NCBI GenBank assembly: GCA_002725495.1
Contig: PBPJ01000057.1
Coordinates: 1 to 12,292 of the forward strand
DNA from: Candidatus Woesearchaeota archaeon
GTDB lineage: Archaea; Nanobdellota; Nanobdellia; UBA10117; ARS21
DNA length: 12,292 bases
Direction of reading: 5' to 3'
Within the stretch, counting starts at the first letter, position 1, and each line of letters begins with the position of its first letter. Made by a program: the position numbers and the translations under genes. Under the pieces are notes generated by a model. The model made no database searches. It was not told the origin of the DNA and saw nothing but the letters and a program-made list of their open reading frames with translations. Of this stretch, positions 5,518 through 12,292 are shown one piece after another.

Positions 5518-6753
5518 TTATCTAAAAGTATAATTTATTCCAAATGTTGTAATAAAAAATTCTGAGTCCCACATTTTAGTATACTCACCTTCTGCAAATA
5601 ATCCAATAGATTTACTTAATTTCCATCCAATATTTGCACCAGCTTGGTAATCCCACCATTGTTCACCTTCTGCTGCATCAGCTAAACCGTATTGATCCCA
5701 ATCATTTCTATATAGATAAGATAAAGGAACTCTATCAAAATCATCTTTATCTCCCATTACATACTTGTGGTAAGGTAAAAATGCCGAACCATATAAGTGC
5801 ATCCAGAAATTTGATTTATAGTGATAAAAATCAAACCCAACAACTGGGCTTACTAAACCAAATGTTCCGGTATTACCTAATACTTCTTCGTTATATCTTG
5901 AAATTAATCTTTTGTAAGGACCATCTCTAAATTGAGGATCCGAAGATGCTACAATTACCCCTTCTGGATTCCACCAAAAATATCCTCCAATATTTTCTTG
6001 TTCACCTGTTATAGGATTATAAATAGTTGTAGTGTAATAAGCATCTTGATAACCATATTCATATGCTAGCTCATACCAGTAGTTAGCTTGTGTACCATCA
6101 TCATTTAAAGCACTAACCCAAATTTCATAAGGATTAACACCATAAACTCTTTCATGTGTTCTAAATGCGGCACCAGCTGATAGTGAGAATTTCTTACCAA
6201 TTGGTAATCTGGCTCTAACATCAGCAGCATTATAATTAAAATCATAAGCTCCTTGAAATCTAGATTCTATTTTTGCTATGTGGTATTTACCTGTGTGTCT
6301 TAAGAAATATCTTTGATTATCCCATTCTTCACCTCTTCTTCTTTCTTTTTCAAAGTGGAATAAATATTCCCATCCTTGAACCGCAGAAGTAGGTGCTATT
6401 AGAGCATTTTGTCTTTCTACGTTTTGATCACCTGTCCAAAAATTCCCAGGTTTTCTTTCATAATCAAATCTACCTAATTTACGAATACCAAATCCAATTC
6501 TATAATCTGAAGGGAAATATTCCGTTACATCTTCAACTATAGGAACATCATATAAACCAGCTCCTTCGGGTTGTCTTATTAAATATTTTTTATCAGAAGA
6601 TTCATAAGGGGCTCTATAATCACCAGCAGCGTAAACAGTAGCGTATTTAAAGAAATCATTGTAAAATTCTTTAAATATATTTTTCTTTTCTTTTTCTTGA
6701 GAATTAACTGGGAAAGCCAGAAGTAATGCAACAATTAGTACTAATATCCTCAT
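5518..6753 (-). CDS. Secreted outer-membrane beta-barrel protein
   Basis: A 411-residue protein that starts with a signal peptide (MRILVLIVALLLAFPVNSQ, cleavage near residue 18-19). It continues with alternating aromatic/polar strands, for example SRFQGAYDFNYNAADVRARL and FSLSAGAAFRTHERVYG, rich in Tyr, Trp and Phe. The end, LFAEGEYTKMWDSEFFITTFGINYTFR, has the amphipathic aromatic look of final barrel strands. No lipoprotein cysteine follows the signal peptide. I infer an outer-membrane barrel; no enzyme motif or porin family is recognised. Phage genomes seldom carry such a gene, so a role in changing the infected cell surface (blocking receptors) or in outer-membrane disruption is possible. 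It begins after a 54-base gap with a weak promoter candidate and heads the tightly packed envelope run. Confidence 0.8.
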   Translation of the reverse strand: MRILVLIVALLLAFPVNSQEKEKKNIFKEFYNDFFKYATVYAAGDYRAPYESSDKKYLIRQPEGAGLYDVPIVEDVTEYFPSDYRIGFGIRKLGRFDYERKPGNFWTGDQNVERQNALIAPTSAVQGWEYLFHFEKERRRGEEWDNQRYFLRHTGKYHIAKIESRFQGAYDFNYNAADVRARLPIGKKFSLSAGAAFRTHERVYGVNPYEIWVSALNDDGTQANYWYELAYEYGYQDAYYTTTIYNPITGEQENIGGYFWWNPEGVIVASSDPQFRDGPYKRLISRYNEEVLGNTGTFGLVSPVVGFDFYHYKSNFWMHLYGSAFLPYHKYVMGDKDDFDRVPLSYLYRNDWDQYGLADAAEGEQWWDYQAGANIGWKLSKSIGLFAEGEYTKMWDSEFFITTFGINYTFR

Positions 6754-6788
6754 ATTATTATCTTATTATATTTGATAATAAATATGAA

Positions 6789-6820
6789 CAAATATCTTTA
6801 GATTTAATTATCCATCACAA
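6789..6820 (-). promoter_or_regulatory. Weak candidate promoter before the outer-membrane protein gene
   Basis: On the minus strand TTG (6818-6820) is followed after 21 bases by GATATTTG (6789-6796), one mismatch from the Bacteroidetes TAnnTTTG element. It overlaps the end of nrdA and the 54-base gap before the barrel gene, where a change from nucleotide metabolism to envelope genes would make a new transcript sensible. A chance match in AT-rich sequence is quite possible. Confidence 0.25.
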
Positions 6821-8523
6821 GATACACAATCAGCCATACGAGATCCTAAATCTCCTTTAATTACTGAATCAGTTCTTAAATAATATAACGTTTTTACACC
6901 TAATTTCCAAGCTTCTATATGTACTTGATTAATCCATTTAGGTGAATCATTAGGATCAAAAGATAAATTAAGTGATTGAGTTTGGTCAATATATCTTTGT
7001 CTTATAGCTGCTTGGCGTACTAATTCTAATTGATTTATTTCTGGGAATGTTAAAAATACTTCTTTTTCCTCAGGTGATAAAATATCATCAGGCAAATTTT
7101 GAGCCGAGCCCCCATCTTGTAACATTTGATCCCACCATTTATTTTTATTTTGACCTTTGGATATTAGTAAAGCTTCTAATACTTTATTTTTTCTAATAAA
7201 AGTACCCTTAGCACCATTAAAAGTATAAACATTAGCAGGTAAAGGTTCAATACCAGCACTAATACCACCACAAATAACTGAGTTAGAAACAGTTGGGGCT
7301 ACAGCTAATACATGAGTATTTCTCATACCTGTACCTCTACACCAAATAGGTTCACCATATTCTTTAGCTAAATCCATAGATGCTTTTTCAGCTTTATTTC
7401 TAATATCAGAAAAAATATTATGAGTATGAGCTGTTGAAGCTATAGAGTTAAATGGTAAATTTTTCTGTTGTAAAAACGAATGCCAACCCATAACTCCTAA
7501 ACCTAACGCTCTACCTTTTTTAACATGATTATGAGTTCTAATAAGTGAATCTTTACCATTAGATTTATCAATAAATTCTTGCATTACACCATCTAAAAAC
7601 CAAGTAGCTAATTCAACAGTATCTGTGTTTTGCCATTCCTCATATTTGGATAAATTTAAAGATGACAAACAACAAATAAATGAATGCCATTCATCAGTAA
7701 ATAAAGTAATTTCAGAACAAATATTAGTCATAGATACATCTAAATTATTTAATCTATAAGCAATAGGATTATCTTTATTTACATTATCCTTATACATTAT
7801 ATAAGGTTCCCCTGTTTCCATTCTTGATTTTAAAACAGTAGCCCAAGTACTTAAAGCTTCAGGATCCCTAGATTCTAATTTACGCATAAAAGTATCTCCA
7901 ACAACTACACATTGATGTAAGTTTAAACATTGTCTATTTGGATCACCTTTAGGTCTTCTTATTTGTAAAAATTCTTCTATGTCTGGATGTTCAATATCTA
8001 AATTAACTGATGCCGCCCCTCTTCTTACGTTACCCTGATTAGTAGCTATAATTGTTGAATCATAAATTTTAGCCCAAGGCACAACACCTTCAGATTTACC
8101 ATTACCTGCAATTTCAGTACCTCTAGGTCTTATTTTAGATAAACCTATACCTACACCACCACCTTTAGAAGTTAGTCTCATTAATTCAGCATTAGTTAAA
8201 CCAATTCCTCTAATTGAATCTGGAGTATCAATACCATAACATGAAATAGGTAACCCTCTATCAGTACCCATATTAGAAATAACAGGAGAAGCTAATCCAA
8301 GCCAACCATTCCACATTATTTTAAAGAATTTATTTTCTAATTCGGGTTTTTTAAGTCTAAAAGCTGCTGCTTTAGCTACTCTTCTATATGCTTTTCTTAC
8401 ATCTTCTCCAGGTAGTAAATATCCTTTTGATATTGTTGCTAAGGATATTTCATCCATCCATTCAGGGAATTGTTTACCTGCTTCCCAATCACTATAATCT
8501 ACTTGTAATGCGTTATTTTCCAT
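6808..8523 (-). CDS. nrdA: Ribonucleoside-diphosphate reductase large subunit, compact, without ATP cone
   Basis: Reduces ribonucleoside diphosphates to deoxy forms with NrdB, supplying DNA precursors in the cytoplasm. I choose the ATG at 8523 (MENNALQVDY), one base after the nrdB stop (TAATATG); the longer frame begins at GTG 8559 inside nrdB. The result is 571 residues. All catalytic residues are visible: Cys95 in SCYGID (E. coli Cys225), Asn267-Cys269-Glu271 in TNICSE (Asn437/Cys439/Glu441), Cys284 (Cys462), Tyr547-Tyr548 in LYYLR (Tyr730/731) and the C-terminal redox pair Cys566/Cys569 in CVSC. Cellular NrdA has about 750 residues. Here only 94 residues precede the first catalytic cysteine, against 224 in E. 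coli, so the N-terminal ATP cone is missing and dATP inhibition through that site should be absent. Confidence 0.96.
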   Translation of the reverse strand: MENNALQVDYSDWEAGKQFPEWMDEISLATISKGYLLPGEDVRKAYRRVAKAAAFRLKKPELENKFFKIMWNGWLGLASPVISNMGTDRGLPISCYGIDTPDSIRGIGLTNAELMRLTSKGGGVGIGLSKIRPRGTEIAGNGKSEGVVPWAKIYDSTIIATNQGNVRRGAASVNLDIEHPDIEEFLQIRRPKGDPNRQCLNLHQCVVVGDTFMRKLESRDPEALSTWATVLKSRMETGEPYIMYKDNVNKDNPIAYRLNNLDVSMTNICSEITLFTDEWHSFICCLSSLNLSKYEEWQNTDTVELATWFLDGVMQEFIDKSNGKDSLIRTHNHVKKGRALGLGVMGWHSFLQQKNLPFNSIASTAHTHNIFSDIRNKAEKASMDLAKEYGEPIWCRGTGMRNTHVLAVAPTVSNSVICGGISAGIEPLPANVYTFNGAKGTFIRKNKVLEALLISKGQNKNKWWDQMLQDGGSAQNLPDDILSPEEKEVFLTFPEINQLELVRQAAIRQRYIDQTQSLNLSFDPNDSPKWINQVHIEAWKLGVKTLYYLRTDSVIKGDLGSRMADCVSCDG

Positions 8524-8524
8524 A

Positions 8525-9511
8525 TTAAAATAAATCTGCGGCATCCCAATTTTGAACACCTTTACTATAATTAGTTACTCTATTAGCAAAGAAATCTGTA
8601 TGTTGTTTACCAGCTGATAAACTATCAAACCAACTCATTCTTTGTACTGCTTCTTTATCTATTCCATTAACTATTGGTTCATATCCTAAATCACCCATTT
8701 TAGTATTTACTCTATGTTTTATAAATGATACTAGGTCATATTTAGAACAACCTTCTAAATCACCCATTTCATATACTTTATCTATAAAATCTAATTCGAG
8801 TTTTAAAGATAATCTAGCAGCTTCCTCTACTTGAGATTTAAGCTCTGGAGTATTTAATTCAGGGTTTTCTTTTAATAAAGTTCTAAATAACCAACATCCT
8901 GCGTTAGAATGTAAAGATTCATCTCTAATACTCCATTCTACTATTTGACCTACACCTTTAAGTTTATTTCTAAGTTTAAATGATAATAAAACTGCAAATG
9001 AACTAAATAAATTTACTCCCTCAGTAAATGCAGAAAATATAGCTAATGATTTAGCTCTCTCATGCCAATCAGGATTACCATCATGATCATCTCTTACATT
9101 CATTAAATTTTCTATTTTAGCCATTGTTGTTTCATCCTCTAAAAATTCGGCAAAATCATCTAATCCTAACTCTTCATTTAATAATGAATATGCTTCAGCA
9201 TGAATAGTTTCAAAACAACCAAAAGTTACTGCCATAGCTATTACTTCGGGTTTTCTAAACCACTTTGTAACTAAAGTAGACCAATAATCATTTACTACAG
9301 TTTCAGTTTGAGCAAATCCCTTTAAAATGGAACCTATAATATTTTTTTCTGTATCAGTTAAATTCTGTTTCCAATCATTAACATCAGCCATCATTGGTAC
9401 TTCTGTCCATAACCAATGGGCTTGTTGTTGTTTCATATAAAAATCAAATGCTTCAGGGTATTCAAAGGGTTTATAAACTATTCTTTCTTCTATAAGGGAT
9501 TTTTTTGCCAT
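8525..9511 (-). CDS. nrdB: Ribonucleoside-diphosphate reductase small subunit (radical-forming)
   Basis: A 328-residue class I small subunit that holds the dimetal site and generates the radical passed to NrdA. Expected ligands are Glu70 (QTETVV), Glu101 and His104 (FETIHAEAY), Glu164 (FTEGVNLF), Glu198 and His201 (RDESLHSNAG). Tyr108 sits seven residues after Glu101, as Tyr122 does after Glu115 in E. coli, so a tyrosyl radical is likely. The first ligand is Glu where E. coli has Asp84. The C-terminal tail with Tyr315 and the final WDAADLF should dock into NrdA. It starts 6 bases after the helicase stop and ends one base before nrdA. This small-then-large order is the reverse of the common nrdA-nrdB order. 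Confidence 0.96.
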   Translation of the reverse strand: MAKKSLIEERIVYKPFEYPEAFDFYMKQQQAHWLWTEVPMMADVNDWKQNLTDTEKNIIGSILKGFAQTETVVNDYWSTLVTKWFRKPEVIAMAVTFGCFETIHAEAYSLLNEELGLDDFAEFLEDETTMAKIENLMNVRDDHDGNPDWHERAKSLAIFSAFTEGVNLFSSFAVLLSFKLRNKLKGVGQIVEWSIRDESLHSNAGCWLFRTLLKENPELNTPELKSQVEEAARLSLKLELDFIDKVYEMGDLEGCSKYDLVSFIKHRVNTKMGDLGYEPIVNGIDKEAVQRMSWFDSLSAGKQHTDFFANRVTNYSKGVQNWDAADLF

Positions 9512-9517
9512 AATATA

Positions 9518-10882
9518 TTATTTAAATTCTTTTAACTTACTCCATAACATTTGTTTATCATAAGAATCAACATCAGTATCAAACTTATTGGAAGTTGTTT
9601 TTGGAGCTAATTCCGTTTCTTCACTATCTTTATAATCAAATACCTCAAAATGACCTGTTGAAGTATCAGCATTAACTGAAAAAGTAAGACCATCCATACC
9701 ATATCTATTTTTCATTATGTGAAAACGACCAGTACCGTTGACCTTATCTTCTTTTTTTCTTGATAGAGACATTGCAAAATCAGAAATCATCATCTTATCA
9801 TATGATCCTGCTGCTTTATCTCCTTCAATAATTTTATCTTGCGCTCCAGCTCTATTAACTTGGGAAACAGACCAAATAGGTACACTAAGTTGTCTAGCTA
9901 AACCTTTTGCGCTACTATAAATATCATCAATTTCATCTTTACGTTCACGAGTTTTTTTTCTTCCTGAAAGAAGATCAACATAATCTATAATTACTAGATC
10001 TGCTTTAATCCCCATATCTGCACATTTACCAAGATGTGATTCAATAGTTGACATTGTTGCCCTTCCAGTCGGAAACTCCTTGATAACTAATTCACCTCGT
10101 AGTTGAGGGATTAAATCTTCTACCTTATCCTTAAATGAGTTAATTTTAGTAACAGGAATTTTAGTAAAGAAAGAATCATATCTTCTACCAACATAATCTT
10201 CACCTAATTCTAAAGTATAATGGACAACATTATAACCTAATCTAACAGCATAACCACCTAAGGCAACTAAAGACCACGATTTACCACCTCCAGGATTACC
10301 AAAAATAAGACCAAAATCTCCATTTCCCAATCCACCTTGTAATAATTCATTAATACGTTCCCAAGGAGTTGGTATAGTAATTCTTGAATTTTTTCTGTAC
10401 CTGTCCTCAATATTTTTATTATACTCATGACCTAAATTTTTATCTTGTCCAGCTTTTAAAGCATTATCTACTATATTTCTTATACCATCAAAATCTCCAG
10501 CCTTTAATAAATCAACAGAAGTCATTAATGCTTTTTTTAATTGTTGATTCTTACAAAAATTAGTAAATTCTTCCTGAACGTATTCTAAATCTTCATCTGA
10601 TGTAACATAAGCTAATTTTAGTTGTTCTTTAATAGATACTTGTAATACTTCATTATCTACCTTTTGTAATTCAACTTTTAATACATCTAAAGATGGCGTA
10701 GTATGATACTTATCATAATACTTTAAAATTTCTTTTATAGCCCATTTTTGAGCTTGATTTTCAAAATATTCATCACTGATAATATCATGAATATTAGTTA
10801 AAAATTCTTTATGTGTAAGTAAAGAAGATAAAACCTTTATTTGAAAATCAGAACCGTATTGATTTATACTATTAAGTGTCAA
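9518..10882 (-). CDS. DnaB-like replicative DNA helicase (T4 gp41 type)
   Basis: A 454-residue hexameric replicative helicase. Residues 1-140 form an alpha-helical DnaB-N-like domain (NQYGSDFQIKVLSSLLTH, SDEYFENQAQKWAIKEI). The RecA-like motor then has Walker A GNPGGGKS (195-202), an HYTLELGEDYVGRR segment, Walker B ADLVIIDYVDLL (295-305), SQVNRAG (340-346) and KNRYGMDG (391-398) with the trailing arginine region. The frame opens at TTG 10882, preceded at 8 bases by AAAGG; no ATG lies nearby (the next Met is residue 120), so TTG is the probable start and it overlaps the exonuclease end by 11 bases. The C-terminal tail (about 420-454) is acidic and polar. T4 gp41 is the best-known relative in function. 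The loader and primase are not in this window. Confidence 0.95.
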   Translation of the reverse strand: MTLNSINQYGSDFQIKVLSSLLTHKEFLTNIHDIISDEYFENQAQKWAIKEILKYYDKYHTTPSLDVLKVELQKVDNEVLQVSIKEQLKLAYVTSDEDLEYVQEEFTNFCKNQQLKKALMTSVDLLKAGDFDGIRNIVDNALKAGQDKNLGHEYNKNIEDRYRKNSRITIPTPWERINELLQGGLGNGDFGLIFGNPGGGKSWSLVALGGYAVRLGYNVVHYTLELGEDYVGRRYDSFFTKIPVTKINSFKDKVEDLIPQLRGELVIKEFPTGRATMSTIESHLGKCADMGIKADLVIIDYVDLLSGRKKTRERKDEIDDIYSSAKGLARQLSVPIWSVSQVNRAGAQDKIIEGDKAAGSYDKMMISDFAMSLSRKKEDKVNGTGRFHIMKNRYGMDGLTFSVNADTSTGHFEVFDYKDSEETELAPKTTSNKFDTDVDSYDKQMLWSKLKEFK

Positions 10883-11918
10883 GTTTATAACCTTTAAATT
10901 GTGTAAATATCTCTTTTAACCAAATCTCTAAATTTCTTATCATACCTCCTAATTTATCTTCATTATACAATTGAACAAATATATTACTATTTAAATCAGG
11001 TAAATCTGATTCTACTAGTTTATGTAAAAATTCAACTTCATTGCTATCAATCATTGGAGTTGATAAGTCCATAACTTTATAACTTGTTTCCAACCTATCT
11101 CTATCATGTATTATTCTTGAATATACAACATGTTCTTTAAACTTCCTAGTAGAAATATCAAAAATATCTTCTAATGTTAAATTATGAGTTTTTAATTCAG
11201 GAAATTTTTTAAATATACCCTTTACACCTAAACCTTTAACTCCTGGTATTTTATCTGAGTTATCTCCTAATAGGGTTTTATATAAAATAAAATTATTAGC
11301 TAATACACCAAATTTTTCTTTAACAGTACCAGCATTATAATATTCCTTTTCCATGGGTCTATACAGTATAATTTTATCTGAAACTAATTGTACAAAGTCT
11401 TTATCACTAGATACTATAAAACATGTTGAATTAAATTTCTCTACTAATTGTTTAGATAACACGGCTATAACATCATCAGCTTCCACTTTATCAAATGCTA
11501 TAGTTTTTATAGGTAATAACTTTAAATACTGAATTAGACGTACTATTTGGTCTACTTTTGAATCATGTTCTTCCTCTAGATTATCAAATGCATCCCAGTT
11601 AGTAATTCTTTGTAAATTTCTATCTTGTTTGTACTCGGGGAGCAGGTTCTTGCGGTTGGTAGATGAACCCGCTCCGTCGAATACTACATAAACAGAGGTT
11701 GGTTGTGTTTGTTTAATTAAAGCACCTAAAGAACGTAAAAAACCACCTAAACCCCCTACATGTACTCCATCTGGGTTTACCATATTTAACATTGCAAAAT
11801 TTCTAAAAAATAGATTTAATCCATCTATAATTAAAACTTTATCGTGTCTTTTTAATTGTGGTTCTTCCCCGTCTTCCTGAACTGAGTCCAGTAGACTAAA
11901 TAGTTCTTTATGCTTCAT
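10872..11918 (-). CDS. FEN-family 5'-3' exonuclease (T4 RNase H type)
   Basis: A 348-residue nuclease of the FEN/PIN family, related to the 5'-exonuclease domain of DNA polymerase I and to T4 RNase H, which removes RNA primers and flaps from lagging strands. Metal-binding acids appear in order: Asp32 in LIIDGLN, Asp81 in VVFDGAG, Glu146, Asp148 and Asp149 in VEADDVIA, Asp172 and Asp174 in SSDKDF, and Asp219 and Asp222 in LLGDNSDKIPGVKGLG, which also opens the helix-hairpin-helix. The family's ssDNA-binding region follows PEYKQDR. A 20-residue polar N-terminal extension precedes the fold. It starts 5 bases after the recombinase gene and overlaps the helicase start by 11 bases. About 50 bases coding FDGAG...LLPEY are unusually GC-rich for this genome. 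Confidence 0.93.
   Translation of the reverse strand: MKHKELFSLLDSVQEDGEEPQLKRHDKVLIIDGLNLFFRNFAMLNMVNPDGVHVGGLGGFLRSLGALIKQTQPTSVYVVFDGAGSSTNRKNLLPEYKQDRNLQRITNWDAFDNLEEEHDSKVDQIVRLIQYLKLLPIKTIAFDKVEADDVIAVLSKQLVEKFNSTCFIVSSDKDFVQLVSDKIILYRPMEKEYYNAGTVKEKFGVLANNFILYKTLLGDNSDKIPGVKGLGVKGIFKKFPELKTHNLTLEDIFDISTRKFKEHVVYSRIIHDRDRLETSYKVMDLSTPMIDSNEVEFLHKLVESDLPDLNSNIFVQLYNEDKLGGMIRNLEIWLKEIFTQFKGYKLDT
10891..10895 (-). promoter_or_regulatory. Ribosome binding site supporting a TTG start
   Basis: AAAGG on the minus strand ends 8 bases before the TTG at 10882. Most genes in this window have no Shine-Dalgarno match, so its presence before a weak start codon inside the upstream gene supports TTG as the helicase start. 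Confidence 0.45.
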
Positions 11919-11923
11919 TATTA

Positions 11924-12292
11924 TTATTCTGGTTCCTTCTCAAATTGAGAAATGTCTCTTACTTCTTCATTCTCTTCCACAACATCAAAATCCATACCTC
12001 CTAATATTTTAGACCATTCAGCTGCATGGTTAGATTTATATTCTTTTAAATCTTTATCACTATCTAAAATAAAACCATGAGGTGTCATTACAATCCTACC
12101 TCTAGTTGTAACTCCATTAATGTGATTTTTATCAATTTGTATATTAGCTCTTTTAGCAAATTCTACTTGTTTACCATCTTTAATTGCTTTAATTTTAGAT
12201 GTTCCAGCAGACATAATATTACCAAATGTAACTACAAATGTTGAATCAAACCACATTGCATAACCACCCTTATTCATTAATTTAGGTTTACC
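11924..12292 (-). CDS. RecA/UvsX-like recombinase, N-terminal part outside the window
   Basis: The frame is open through the right edge (five codons, GKPKL, precede the first Met at 12277), so this is the last 122 residues of a longer protein and not a small gene. GGYAMWFDSTFVVTF lines up with the RecA strand GGNALKFYASVRLDI. The later part, FAKRANIQIDKNHINGVTT then RIVMTPHGFI, follows the RecA pattern TRVKVVKNKI...FQILYGEGI. The tail is acidic (MDFDVVEENEEVRDISQFEKEPE), as in RecA and UvsX. It would form filaments on single-stranded DNA and drive recombination-dependent replication together with the exonuclease and helicase downstream. The Walker motifs lie beyond the edge, so UvsX versus RecA type cannot be decided. 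Confidence 0.72.
   Translation of the reverse strand, partial: GKPKLMNKGGYAMWFDSTFVVTFGNIMSAGTSKIKAIKDGKQVEFAKRANIQIDKNHINGVTTRGRIVMTPHGFILDSDKDLKEYKSNHAAEWSKILGGMDFDVVEENEEVRDISQFEKEPE

Noticed and set aside
5634..5930. A 98-codon plus-strand frame
   Set aside because: It lies antisense to the barrel gene, has no family features, and all other genes are on the minus strand.
8524..8559. GTG start for NrdA, adding 12 residues
   Set aside because: It lies inside the end of nrdB; an ATG one base after the nrdB stop is the more likely start.
9738..9920. A 60-codon plus-strand frame
   Set aside because: Antisense to the helicase motor domain; its hydrophobic look follows from the conserved sense codons.
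12275..12277. A complete 117-residue gene starting at this ATG
   Set aside because: The frame is open to the window edge and aligns with the C-terminal half of RecA-family cores, so it is the end of a longer gene.

Overview
The window looks like part of a tailed-phage genome whose host is probably a member of the Bacteroidetes (Flavobacteriia-like, perhaps marine). It is AT-rich, and every supportable gene lies on the minus strand with tiny gaps or short overlaps. Most genes lack a Shine-Dalgarno sequence and have only A/T-rich leaders, and a few gaps hold matches to the Bacteroidetes promoter pattern (TTTG about 20 bases before TAnnTTTG). Signal peptides ending in NSQE and SFSQE also fit that phylum. 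The replication and nucleotide genes are typical of large T4-like phages. No integrase, insertion sequence, tRNA or CRISPR array was seen. No gene-free stretch exceeds about 90 bases.

In the direction of transcription (right to left) the layout is as follows. (1) 12292-9518, replication and recombination: the C-terminal part of a RecA/UvsX-like recombinase, a FEN-family 5'-3' exonuclease (T4 RNase H type) and a DnaB-like helicase that starts at TTG. (2) 9511-6808: class I ribonucleotide reductase, NrdB then a compact NrdA without an ATP cone. (3) 6753-4265, an envelope cassette: a secreted beta-barrel outer-membrane protein, a one-helix coiled-coil membrane protein, an exported thioredoxin-fold protein whose CxxC has become NxxN, and two small two-helix membrane proteins, closed by a strong intrinsic terminator. 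(4) 4176-2463: an L,D-transpeptidase-like putative endolysin and a four-helix membrane protein with a long coiled coil, each carrying a textbook EF-hand calcium loop. (5) 2414-1538: four small genes, of which three (46, 33 and 45 residues) are short and easily missed. (6) 1494-1: a DpdA-like transglycosylase and a QueC-like enzyme that runs off the left edge.

The last pair points to 7-deazaguanine modification of the phage DNA: QueC-type chemistry makes a 7-deazaguanine base and a DpdA-type transglycosylase inserts it in place of guanine. Both proteins lack the zinc cysteines of their cellular relatives. The replication and NrdAB genes supply DNA synthesis, and modification would protect the product from host nucleases. 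The envelope cassette plus the hydrolase-like gene has parts for every layer of a Gram-negative envelope (outer membrane, periplasm, inner membrane). It could be a lysis module, a superinfection-exclusion system or both; this is inference and is the least explained part of the window.
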